Shown piece after piece: positions 25,291-35,150 of a DNA stretch of 64,000 bases (the first letter of the stretch is position 1; the number at the start of each line of letters is the position of its first letter). Under the pieces are notes generated by a model. It saw only the letters and a program-made list of their open reading frames with translations. It searched no databases and had not been told where the DNA came from. Source of the stretch: Lophius americanus. Lineage: Eukaryota > Chordata > Actinopteri > Lophiiformes > Lophiidae. The stretch covers positions 8,237,001 to 8,301,000 of the forward strand of contig JBBDHG010000032.1 of the NCBI GenBank assembly GCA_037951165.1. The letters run 5' to 3'. The position numbers and the translations under genes were made by a program.

Positions 25291-26683
25291 AAGAACTATG
25301 ACGACTGTTTTCAATATGTATTTAAAAAAAAAAATGGTATCATCAAGATTACATTACACACTTGTTTGGCTAAAAAAGAGAGTATATACTGTTATGATTT
25401 TACCTGCTCCACTACACTTGAGAAAAACCCCTTGAAGCCGCAGTAAAAAATAAAATGTTCCCCATCAAAGGGCCTAACAAGGAAAGAGTTTAAACTATCT
25501 AACTCTCTTCTATCATGTATTCAGGCAAGAACACCATCAGCAGTTCAGAATAGGAAACCATCTGCTCAGATCTTACGGGATTGACGAGGCGATACAAATA
25601 GTGATGACTTGTGTATAGTAACGATAGCTCACCTTATGCTATCTGAATATAAAAAGACCATACTTGGCAAATAAGGTAGCGGCACATTGCTGTAAGATAA
25701 TAATGAAAAGAGACGGACTATAAAGAGAGGGTTGGAATGATGGCAGACCCAGAAAATGCTGACAACACTGTAGAGAAAAAAAAATTGAATGACTAGACAA
25801 AGGAGGAAAGATGAAATAAATAGATGATGAAATAGATACCGCAGGATAACAGTGGAGGGCGGACAGACTGAGGTGTGGGGAAAACTCAAAGCGATGGACA
25901 GAATGAAATAGAGGCGAGGGAAATGAGGAATAGATGGATGAGAAAATAAAGAATCACAATGTGGCAGTGTGGCTGTTTTTAGAGAAAGACAGTCAATGCG
26001 TGGATCAACCAGAGACAGAAGCTCAGCTCATCTAAAATAAAAACAAAAAAACAACAGAGACAGATAATGAAGATGAGAATGCCACCCATTCCTTGTCAGT
26101 GATGAATCATACTCCATTTAATTACATGATTAGCCAAAATGCACTCACACAGTGTTTCTAGCGATAGTTTGGTGGTCAGACATTAGGTCGCACCACGGCG
26201 GGCTGGTAGAACTTCCCATTAAAGCCAGCCCCTTCTCACAATGGCAAATGGTTCCTTTAATTACTGGAAGATTTCCTCTAAACAGGGTGCCTGTCGGAGT
26301 CTCTAATGACTGTGACTGGAACATTATAGGGATCCATTAAAGAGGAATTGTTTTCCTTCCACCCAGGGCAAGTCAAACACTTTTGTGGGGAAAACAATTT
26401 TTCCCACAGCATGAATGCATCATTGGAATTCACATGCACTGTTTGAGACTGAGGTGTGCATCATCCGTACGAACATGGAGAGAGGACAAACACAATCTTA
26501 TCTTGCTTATACATTTCTGTACTGTCTCATTAAACATTTTCTACAAATAATCAAGATTTGATTAGTCATTCATCATTAATGCCACTATTTATTTCCCTTA
26601 TTAATACCATAATTGTTAGCGTCTTTGCAAAACAGATCAACTTATAAAATTGTTCTGTAGCTGTAAATCTATGAATACAAATT
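25291..26683. other. No gene; possible conserved non-coding stretch
   Basis: Mostly unremarkable. The block 26090-26345 is less A+T-rich, free of simple repeats, and has ATTAAAG/TAATTA-type words, so it looks like constrained non-coding sequence rather than a repeat. That is an impression only; it needs alignment with other fish. Confidence 0.3.
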
Positions 26684-26767
26684 CATCAAACTATCCCTTT
26701 ACACAGTCTGGCCACAGTTACTGCTCAAACCAACCTATCATTCTCACATTTCACACACACTCAGTCT

Positions 26768-27184
26768 ATGGCCGCGTTCAGAGTCGACTCAAGTCCGATT
26801 TTTTCTTCGATCTGATATTTCTGTGTAGCCGTTCATATTACATTAGCACTTTGAGATTTGATCCAAATGTAAAGTGCATTATAAATTAAATGTATTACTA
26901 TTATTATTATTATTATTATTACTGTTACTCTTGAAATTGTGTCCCATAATGCAATCCAGTACGGACAGTTCAGGGCCCTAAACTGACCCACATGCCCAGA
27001 AGAACATTACAACTACGTCACACGCAGCATGTTGTCAGTACTGAAGCAAGATGGCAGCCACTTATGTAGTTTGAACGGTTTTGATTATTGTGAAAGTTCA
27101 GATTCCATGTGGTTTGTGCTGTTCACACAGCAAATAAGGCAACAAAAACATCAGCAGACTTATCTTGCAGTGTGAATGTAGTCT
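26768..27184 (+). mobile_element. MITE-like element inserted in family B
   Basis: The left end reads GGCCGCGTTCAGA and the right end, reversed, GACTACATTCACA; the differences are mostly transitions at CpG positions, as expected for decayed inverted ends. AGTCT flanks both sides (26763-26767 and 27180-27184), which would be a 5-base target duplication. The body includes GTTCAGATTCCATGTGGTTT and CTTGCAGTGTGAATGTAG, the kind of text common in non-autonomous fish DNA elements. Superfamily not assigned. Confidence 0.55.
26845..26921 (+). mobile_element. LINE 3' tail with ATT repeat inside the MITE
   Basis: AGCACTTTGAGATTTGATCC, then TGTAAAGTGCATTATAAATT, ending in an ATT repeat (26893-26921). Apart from one base it equals the reverse copy at 16041-16092, so both derive from one fairly recent source. 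Confidence 0.7.
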
Positions 27185-27496
27185 GAATTACCCGTTTGGG
27201 GTATTGATAGCAGCTGTGGTAATTCAGCCAGCAAGACCTGTCCGATCAAGGTAACACACCATCATCGTCAGCTTTTTAAATTGGATTCCCTTCCATTCTT
27301 TTATCTAGGTCTTCATGCTGCTGTTTTGCACACCCTCCACATCCCCACCTCTACCTAATCCGTCTCAGCATGGTCATCAGCCACCATCATCAGTATCCAG
27401 AGTCCAAAGGCAGGGATATACCTTGCTGCTGATAAGGGTAGATCACAATCTCCCTGAAGAGTCAGGGTTCCAAACACTAGCTAAAGGATTATTTAA

Positions 27497-27932
27497 AGTC
27501 AGGGATATTATTAGGGGGAGATTAATTTCTTAATCATTTGTTTGATGTAGTCCAAGCCTGGTGCATATGTTTAAACTTGAGAAGATATAATGGTGTTTAT
27601 AGCGTTTTACTTTTATAGTTAATTTTTACTCACTAGCTTTTTATTTATTTATTATTTTTTTCTTTCAGACAACTTAACCATTAGCCATATTTAGCACAAA
27701 CAGGTTCATATAAGTAAATTCAAGGAATTCTGTCAAGTACATCATGTTCTACTCAAAGAGTTCATATTTTACTCACTCGCCAGACCTTTAATAAAAAATG
27801 CTGTGGACATAACTTCACATTGAATTTGAAGATTTTAATCATTGGGACAGGATGGCTTGTGCAACACAGGGTACTGGGGAGTTTTTGGAGATATACTGTC
27901 CTCCGCCACAGCAAGGCGGAGGACAGTATAGT
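27497..27932 (+). repeat. Family A copy, both ends
   Basis: It starts AAAGTCAGGGATATTATTAG and shows two middle units (GTAGTCCAAGCCTGGTGCAT near 27548, TTTAGCACAAACAGGTTCAT near 27688). It ends with GCTTGTGCAACACAGG and GGAGTTTTTGGAGATATACT. It abuts the right end of the family B copy. Confidence 0.75.
27892..27930 (+). other. Perfect 16-bp hairpin at family A 3' end
   Basis: TATACTGTCCTCCGCC (27892-27907), a 7-base loop ACAGCAA, then GGCGGAGGACAGTATA (27915-27930): a perfect 16-bp stem. Other family A 3' ends have only degenerate versions (CTGCTGTCAGGGAAGACAGC in the copy near 2945), so this copy keeps or has regained the full stem. Confidence 0.9.
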
Positions 27933-28534
27933 TCTCGTTATCAGATATTATCTGATATAATAAATCACGTAGATAAACTTATTATTATATATAGGATGCC
28001 TGAAGAAATTATGTTTGCATTATTCACTAAAAAGGCTTCAGACATGCAATGACCTCACTGGATAACAAGGCTTTGTTTTTTTAGAAAATGATGATATACT
28101 ATGAGCCCACGACGAGGTTGCTGTAAATCCTCATATTATGCATATAAAATACTGCAATTCAACATCAAAGGTATGATAAGAATACAGTTACGGAAATTCC
28201 CTGTGGCATATTTTCGCATTTTAGTTCCAAAATGTTATTTTGATAGTTGGATTTGATGGAAATATTAAGAGATGAAGACCATTGCAGCCACGCCTGTTGA
28301 GTAAATAGGTTTTGAATTCAAATATTATGCACTGTATGCAACTGGCCATTTTGTCTTGGAGGCAGGAATTTGTTTATTAAACATTCTGTTAAATCTCACA
28401 TGATGACTGATCCGGCCCTTTGAGGATTTTGAAAGATCATTACCTCTGGAAAGTGGAATGTTTTACATTGATGGTCGAATGCTGAGCCAGCATGAACAGA
28501 AGAAACCAGCAGTAGAGTTTGAATCGGTTGTGGC
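27933..28534. other. No gene recognised
   Basis: A+T-rich sequence, no recognisable element. Confidence 0.5.
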
Positions 28535-28565
<31 letters not shown>

Positions 28566-28735
28566 TACCTTTGTTTATAAACCGCCAATTCAGAACAACT
28601 GTTGTCTCAAGGTGCTTTCCAGAAAGAGCAGGTCTCGACCAAACTCTTTACATAATTATCTACAGGACCCAACAACCCAAATCCAAGACTCAGGGTGGAC
28701 CGCCTACTGCCATGACCAGTCGGGTTTGAAAAAAA

Positions 28736-28784
<49 letters not shown>

Positions 28785-29725
28785 AACGGGTGAGGTGAGA
28801 TACAGACGGGGGACAAAGCAGCAAAGATATCAGCTATAATCCACTTTCTCCAACCTCTTCATGGTCGGGCCGCGGCAGCAGCACGGATCCCAGGTTGATA
28901 ATAACATTTATAGTAACGTACCCTTTAGCGATAGTTAATGGGGAAATACTATACAATGATAATAATAATGATAACAACAATAATCATCATCATGAGCATC
29001 TTGTGATCAGTGGACATCAAGCAGGTCCACAGCAGCAGATGCAATCACCAACCATGCCCTTAAAGAGTCCTTAGCAGTGTAAACTTATAGCAGCATAGCT
29101 AAGAGCTAGCTTATGCCAACCTTAATTATAAACTTTATCATAATGAAAGATTAAGCCTACTTTTAAATGTAGAGAGGGTTTCCGCCCCCTGAACCGAGAT
29201 TGGGAGATGGTTCCACAGGAGAGAAGCCTGATAGCTGAAGATTCTGGCTCCCATTCTACTTCTGGAGACTCTATGGATACAAGTAACCCTGCATGTTTGG
29301 AGCGCAGAGTTCTGATTGGACAATATGGAACTATGAGCTTCCCTCAGATACGTTGGTGCCTGACCGTTAAGGGCTTTGTAAGTGAGGAGAAGGATTTTGA
29401 ATTTGATACTAGATTTTACCGGGAGCCAATGAAGGGAAGCTAATACAGGAGAGATAGGTTCTCTTAACTTGGTTCTGGTCAGCACACGTGCAGCAGAGTT
29501 TTGGATCAGCTGGAGGGGCTTCAGAGACTTATTTGTACTACCTGCTAGTACGGCATTACAGTAATCCAGCCTGGAAGTAACAAATGCATGAACTAACTTT
29601 TCTGCATCTTTTTGACACAGAATATGTCCTATTTTAGAAATATTACTCAGATGAAAAAAGGCAGTCCTAGAAATCTGTTTTATGTAAGAATCAAAGGTCA
29701 TATCCTGATCATGGCTATTCAAAAG
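28535..29725 (-). mobile_element. 5'-truncated L2-type LINE
   Basis: On the minus strand the order is the C-terminal part of ORF2, a 3' UTR carrying a (CT) tract (plus-strand GA run at 28742-28785), the phrase AGCACCTTGAGACAACAGTT and a terminal TGAT repeat (plus-strand ATCA run 28535-28565). That is the normal layout of a 5'-truncated fish L2 copy. The catalytic reverse transcriptase motifs are lost with the 5' part. Confidence 0.85.
29138..29722 (-). pseudogene. L2 ORF2 C-terminal fragment
   Basis: An open frame of 194 codons covers the region after the reverse transcriptase active site. It includes HLSNISKIGHIL, AEKLVHAFVTSRLDYCNAVL, LQLIQNSAARVLTRTK, LASLHWLPVKSSIKFKIL, LTYKALNGQAPTYL and the end FKSRLNLSL. 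Not one stop interrupts it, so this copy is younger than the other LINEs in the window. It lacks the endonuclease and the YADD-containing part and cannot be functional. The apparent start Met is only the first ATG after the truncation point. Confidence 0.85.
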
Positions 29726-30084
29726 GACATTGGCATCATTACAATTAGGGATCGTCTTCTGTTTGTCTCCACTTTTAAGACAGTTGCTCTAGCTGTCGTC
29801 CCACCTTTCTTTAATAATTACGTCTCGCAGTGCTTTGATTTCTTTTGTGTCTCTCCAAGTGTCCATTTTTATGGTGTACCAGCACCTTTCACATACAGTC
29901 TTTACCGTGGGATAGCAGAGTGCTTTTTTTATTCATGTAAATATTTTGGTAGGTAGGTGGTTTGAGGCAATACCATATGATCTTTCACCGAACCAATTGT
30001 TTAAAAAAAAAGCATTAGTGTTTATTATTATAATATATAATACATATAATATGTTTATTATAATATTCCCTTAAAAGTAAAAAT
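29726..30084. other. No gene recognised
   Basis: A+T-rich; 30015-30065 has imperfect direct and inverted TTTATTATAATAT repeats. Confidence 0.5.
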
Positions 30085-30350
30085 TTATGACATTGTGATT
30101 GCTGCCAAAAAAGATACTTTTTTGTTAACGTGATAACTTGAAAACTGTTACACTGATCATTTTCAAATTTTATATCCCCATAAACATTAGTGCTAGGAAG
30201 AACTGGATTGATTTTGGGAAGTTCACTTGTAAATTTCTGCCACTAGGGGAAGATTTATCGCGGACCATAATTTCTGAACTGGTGTTCCGATTTAGACTAA
30301 ATTCGCTGCAGAAGAATCGGCTCAAGGAAATCTCTCCAAAAATTGTTGAA
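30085..30350 (+). repeat. Family A copy, 5' half, split from 32863
   Basis: It shows AAGATACTTTTTTGTTAACG, TTTCAAATTTTATATCCCC, GGAAGAACTGGATTGATTTT, TGCCACTAGGGGAAG and AGAATCGGCTCAAGG. The missing 3' part of the same element resumes at 32863, after the family B insertion. Confidence 0.78.
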
Positions 30351-30378
30351 TGAAGATTCAGTGAAAGTTTAATCTGAC

Positions 30379-32862
30379 GGAATATCCTCTGGTACAGTTT
30401 AGCCACAGTTGCTGCTCATACCACTCTGTTATCCTTACCTCTCACACATGCTTGGTCTCAATTACCTGCTTCATGGTTTAGGACAATAATTGAAATCAGC
30501 TGCACCCTTCAGGTATCCATCCTATCAATGTAAAACCTGAATACGTAGCCCATCACCATCAGCTGCTGTCTTTAATATGACTCTCTATTCCATCTAGTTC
30601 TCGCAAGTTGCTGGTTTGCGACCCCTCCACCTCCCCATCTCCACTTAGTCCTCAGAGATCTATCAGTCTCAGCAGAGTCATCAGCCACTGTGTGCGGTGA
30701 TATACCGGCCACCGAAATACAACAAAGATTTTATTAATGACTTTTCTGATTTCCTGGCTGGAATAATGCCAAAATATGACCAGGTTTTAATTTTACGTCC
30801 ATGTCTGTTGTCCTGCTAAGCCGCTGGCGAAGGACTTTTTAAATCTTCTTGGTGCTTTTAATCTTATACAGTCTGTTACTGGTCCCACACAAGAACATGA
30901 GCACACGCTGGATCTGGTTTTAAAGTGTGGTCTACATGTTTTTAATGTTGATATTTTTGATGCTATCTTCTCAGATCACATGACTGTTTTATTTGAGTTC
31001 ACTCTTCCCTGTCATGACGTTAAACCATGCACTCCACCACGCCGCTGCCGTGTGGTTAAACCCACCACTATTACTCAGTTCTCCGATGCTTTTGAAGATG
31101 CCACTTAGTCTGATACTGATTCTTGTTCTAAAACTGAGGAAAGAATGACGTAATTTCTCCCTGCCTGTGAAAACATAATGGACATTGTCACCCAGCTTAA
31201 AACCTGGCCTCACAAACCTAAATCTGAGCCCTGGCTGAATGACATGACTCGTGCTGCGAAACGTGAGTGCAGGAGAGCTGAGTGCAAGTGGAAGAAGGAT
31301 AAGCTGCAGGTGTCTTATAAAATGATCAAAGAAAGCTGGAGAAGATATCAGAGGACTGTTAAATCTACAAAGACCAAATATTTCTCTGATATTATTTCAA
31401 ATAATTGTCACAAACCTTGTGTTCTTTTTAAAACAATTAATTCTATCCTTACCCCCCAGCCTGTCTGTCTGGGGGGTACTCGTGCAATTACAGTCTTTTT
31501 TAAACAAACATGGCATTCTTGAGGTCTACCAGTTGGGTTTTAATGCCCTGCACAGCACAGAATCGGCACTTTTAAGAGTTTTTAATGATCTTTTATTAAC
31601 CACAGACTCTGGTGATTTTGCAGTTTTATTGCTTTTATATCAAACAGCTGCTTCTGACACAGTGGACCACAACATTCTCCTCTCTCGCCTGGAGCATTGT
31701 GGGTATCAAAGGCACAGCCTAACAGTGATTCCGGTCTTACCTGTCAGGGAGAAGCTTTTCTGTAAGCCCAGGTGACTGTGTCTCGTTCATTGCCCCTCTT
31801 CCATGTGGAGTCCCCCAAGGTTCCATTCCTGGGCCAATTCTTTTTTTCATTGTATTTGCTCCCCTTAGGGCTGATTTTAGGGAAACATGGCATCTCCTAA
31901 CATTTCTATGCAGATAACTCGCAAGTTTACCTGCCATTGAAAAGAAAGGTCAGTTCTGTAAATTCACTGTTGGAGAATCTGAAGGACATCAAACCATGGA
32001 TAGCCCTAAACTTCTTACATTTTAATGATAGCAAAACGGAAGTCATGGTGTTTGGACCTGTTGGTACCGTTGAGGCCTCTGTTATGGACCTGGTCTCCCT
32101 GCAGCCATTTTTAAAATGTAGTGTTTCAAACCTTGGGTTAAAAATGGAAAGTGATTTTAAACTTGATAAACAGATAAACTCTGTGGTTAAATCTGGTTTT
32201 AATCAGTTGAGGCTTTTATCTAAGGTTAGGACCTTTTTAACCCTTAATGATTTTGAAAAAGCTTAGTCACGCTTTCATTACAACCCACCTGGACTACTGT
32301 AATGGACTTTACTTTTACAGACTTACACTCCGTCAAGGTCACTGAGGTCAGCTGACCAGCTGTCTCTGGTCGTCCCTAAATCAAAACTGAAAATGAGAGG
32401 CGACAAAGCCCTCTCTGTTGCAGCCCGTAAACTGTGGATTGAGTTTCTCCCTCATGTCCCCACTCTGTCTGTTTTTAAATCTCGCCTTAAGACTCATTTT
32501 TATTCCTTGGTATTTAATCCAGGATAAGTTGTTGGAAATTTCTTTCATTCTGGTCTAACTACTTTCCTTTGATGTAAACATTGTGTTTTAAGCATGTGCC
32601 TATGCTTCTATTGACTGTACAGCACTTTGGACAACTCTGTTGTTTTTTAAATGTGCTTATAAATAAAGTTGAGTTGAGTTGAGCCACCTCCATCAGTAAC
32701 CAGAGTCTAGAGGGGGGATATTCCATGATCCTGCTCTTGACAGAAACCCTCGGATCACAATCAACCCTGAAGCACCAAATACTTTCTGATAGACTGATTA
32801 TCACACATCTGCTGTTGTAATAATAAATGTAATGTAATAAATCATTCCTTTTTTCTATTTTA
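30379..32862 (+). repeat. Family B copy 2, interrupted by an L2
   Basis: The left part 30379-30688 (GTTTAGCCACAGTTGCTGCT, CCTCTCACACATGC, TCAATTACCTGCTTCATGG, GTCTCAGCAGAGTCATCAGC) continues at 32682 with CTCCATCAGTAACCAGAGTC and ends near an AATAAA at 32836-32841. The L2 element at 30689-32681 lies inside it. The same order without the L2 is seen in the other two copies. Confidence 0.75.
30689..32681 (+). pseudogene. L2-type LINE, 5'-truncated, degenerate ORF2
   Basis: It enters at the end of the endonuclease domain (IYRPPKYNKDFINDFSDFL), then SDHMTVLFEF near 30975 and the linker with SEPWLNDMTRAAKRECRR near 31205. The reverse transcriptase part has VYQLGFNALHSTESALLRVF and DTVDHNILLSRLEHCGY, then CGVPQGS near 31804. 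The active-site box reads YADN at 31907-31918 instead of YADD, which removes a catalytic aspartate. Frameshifts separate these blocks. After LDYCNGLY near 32300 about 60 residues are missing before SLRSADQLSLVVPKSK. It ends GTGCTTATAAATAAAGTTGA plus a GAGTT repeat. AGCCAC at 30683-30688 and 32682-32687 is the target duplication inside family B. Confidence 0.9.
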
Positions 32863-33055
32863 GAACACATTGCTTACTTCATAGAAGAAGTTAGTCCATA
32901 GGTTTAGTCAATATGGACTGTCTGAGATTATTAATGAGTCCCATTTAATTTGAGGAGTTCAATCAGGAGATTGCTTGTGAGACAGGGATTTGGGACTTTT
33001 GGGGGATATGACCTTGCTGTTGGGGTTGACATCAAGGGTATACGATGATAGGCCT
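32863..33055 (+). repeat. Family A copy, 3' half
   Basis: CACATTGCTTACTTCATAG, GTCAATATGGACTGTC, GAGTTCAATCAGGAGATTGC and the terminus GGGACTTTTGGGGGATATG, then ACCTTGCTGTTGGGG. It completes the 5' half at 30085-30350. Confidence 0.78.
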
Positions 33056-34014
33056 ATAAGTACTTTACGGGGCTGAGCAATTGATCATGATACTTGATTC
33101 ATGGACTTGATTCAGAGGTCTTAGCAATCTAATTTTCTGAAGTATTATCTTGTCTGCAACAATTTGTCTGAAAATGAGCTGCAAGAAACGTAAGAAACAT
33201 AAATCCAGCCACTATAACATTGGTGTGAGTAGAGCAGTGCAATATGAACACAATGTGAGAGCAAGAGAGAGAGAGAGACTGGCGGATTTGCAAGGGGAAA
33301 AGCTATCTGCCCATATGAGAGAAAACTAACGATAAAAAAGAATGAATCCGGAGGAAAGCTCTGCTGATGCAGCAAGAAAGAGGTAGAAACATATCCAACA
33401 AACTGCTTTATGCATCTAGTTGAAAAACTCTTTTAGAGAAGACGATGAAAGTCATTTCAAGCAATGTACCATCTCCACGGTTTTAGGAAAGCGCTCTCTC
33501 TGTCTCTCTCTGTCTCTCTCTTATGCTCTCTCACTCTCTCTCCCCCTCCCTCTGTCAGACACAGTCTGTACGCCGACATAAATATATATTGGTTACAAGT
33601 GGAATTATGGGCTCCATCACGGAGTTCATTATGAACTACACTGAAAGATGCTTGATGTGCTGGTTCTGTGGCCCTCATATATAGTTTGTTTTGAGTCTTT
33701 GTTGAATGCAGCAAAACTGAAAGAAAATAATATAGATCTCAATTCCAAGCAAAAAAAGAAGTGAGTTTTCATTTTTGCCAGAATCCTTAAGCCTGAGTAT
33801 TTTGTGGTTAACTTTGAAAAAAACCTCTTCAAGATCGCCATGTTGACTTTTTGGTATTCTCACACTGCACAACACAAGCCATTGATGCTTCTTTGTTATA
33901 GTACTGTATAGTCTTTTTTTTGTATTGCATTTTGAGAGTTTTTAAACAATAGCAGTACACCAAAACTTTTAGCCAGTAATTATCAAACATTTTATCGAGA
34001 ATGGAAATAATAGG
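33056..34014. other. No gene; CT-rich tract
   Basis: A CT-rich microsatellite (CTCTCTGT units) lies at 33493-33554. No gene recognised. Confidence 0.5.
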
Positions 34015-34596
34015 TGGGTTTACATGGGACACTTTTCTCCTTTCCGAATTAAACTTTTACGAATTGCGCTGTCAGTTACCTGTTTACATGACTTGTGATC
34101 TTCGACTCCCCTAATCGGAAACGCTTTCATACCTGCGCTGACGGTCCACATTCCCGTTCATAAGGTGACGATAATGCTCGGTGCCGACCACCCTCAACCG
34201 CCCAGAAGAAGAACATGACAAAGAAGAGACTTTTCGCCCATCTAACGGTCCAAAAATGTTAAAATATTTCAAAGTTGCAATGAATAAATGGCTCTCAGAT
34301 GGAGACCGATACTGTTTTGAAGTTGCCTTATTTAAAATTTATCGCGGCGGTGAAATAAACTTAGCGGAGCATGCGCAAATACAACTCAAACAGAAATCAA
34401 TCGATACAGCGGCTACATGCAGAGAATGGGTATCGGAAATGCTTTCCGAAAGGATTTTGACTACCTCCTTGAAAGAAAATGAAATCTAATTCGGAAAGGT
34501 ACTTCCCATTCGGAAAGGGTTTTACATGCAGTATTTTCTTTCCCATTAGACATCTTTTCCAAATCTAATGGGAATTAGACTGTCCATGTAAACCCA
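34015..34596 (+). mobile_element. Family C non-autonomous DNA element, copy 2
   Basis: It starts TGGGTTTACATGG and ends CCATGTAAACCCA, a perfect 13-bp terminal inverted repeat, and is 582 bases long. It matches 1638-2129 along most of its length but keeps an extra block near 34370-34530. No simple target duplication is visible at the edges (AATAGG before, AGTTAT after). It contains the open frame listed at 34181-34489. Confidence 0.82.
34181..34489 (+). CDS. 102-codon open frame inside family C
   Basis: It begins MPTTLNRPEEEHDKEE, has MLKYFKVAMNKWLSDGDRYC and FEVALFKIYRGGEINLAEHA in the middle, and ends VSEMLSERILTTSLKENEI. The strand and frame are the same as a damaged frame in copy 1, where the matching residues (SDADRHCFEGAVFKM) can be read after a one-base shift. 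The highly charged, helix-prone composition is compatible with a DNA-binding or accessory transposon protein. I recognise no domain. It may be only the end of a longer ORF from the autonomous parent. Confidence 0.4.
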   Translation: MPTTLNRPEEEHDKEETFRPSNGPKMLKYFKVAMNKWLSDGDRYCFEVALFKIYRGGEINLAEHAQIQLKQKSIDTAATCREWVSEMLSERILTTSLKENEI

Positions 34597-35042
34597 AGTT
34601 ATGAAATGGAAATCTAGGGGTCAACATAGACTTAACAACAATAACCATGGCCGGTGCCGGTAAGCTAATGATAATGACCTGTGCCAAGGAGGTCATGATT
34701 TTGCTTTTGTCTGTTTGCTAACAAGATTACAGATGAATGAATAGACGGATTTGCATGAAATTCTTTCCATAGGTAGGTTTTGGCATTTCCTAGAGATTAT
34801 TAAAATGAAATGGTGTTACATCGTAACTTCAAGACATGACTTCATTACAAAGCTTTGTTGACCATTGCAACATAGGGTTCCATAAGTAACACAAGGAAGT
34901 TTATCCAATAACTCATAAAATAATGAACTGATTGTATATGTACCTGTGATAAACTCTTTCACTCTTTCTGCTTTCACTTCCTTCAGCATCAAACACTTAC
35001 GGTCTCTTGCCTCACAGCTGCCTCTCCTGCCCTCTCTTGACC
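34597..35042. other. No gene recognised
   Basis: No element or exon recognised. Confidence 0.5.
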
Positions 35043-35150
35043 ACTCACTCACTCACTCACTCACTCACTCACTCACTCCCATACACACATATGCACACAC
35101 ACGTACTCACACACAAACACACATACACACGCACACACACAGCAGCTCTT
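35043..35150 (+). repeat. (ACTC)9 followed by CA-rich tract
   Basis: Nine ACTC units at 35043-35078, then imperfect ACACAC/CACATA repeats to about 35142. The Ser-Leu-Thr and His-Thr translations are repeat artefacts. Confidence 0.93.

Larger units (their letters stand above)
26684..27496 (+). repeat. Family B copy 1, interrupted by a MITE
   Basis: The left part (AACTATCCC...GTCTGGCCACAGTTACTGCT...CACACTCAGTCT) and the right part (GAATTACCCG..., CATGCTGCTGTTTTGCAC, GGTCATCAGCCACCATCATC, GTATCCAGAGTCCAAAGG, CTCCCTGAAGAGTCAGG) together match the other B copies at 30379 and, reversed, 36885. A separate element occupies 26768-27184. Family B looks like a solo LTR or retroposon; no coding sequence is visible. 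Confidence 0.65.

Noticed and set aside
25093..25446. Overlapping 103- and 117-codon frames
   Set aside because: They run through a family A fragment; the match to other copies is at nucleotide level and those copies have no open frame.
28607..28816. Minus-strand Ser-Leu repeat frame
   Set aside because: Product of the GA/CT microsatellite in the L2 3' UTR.
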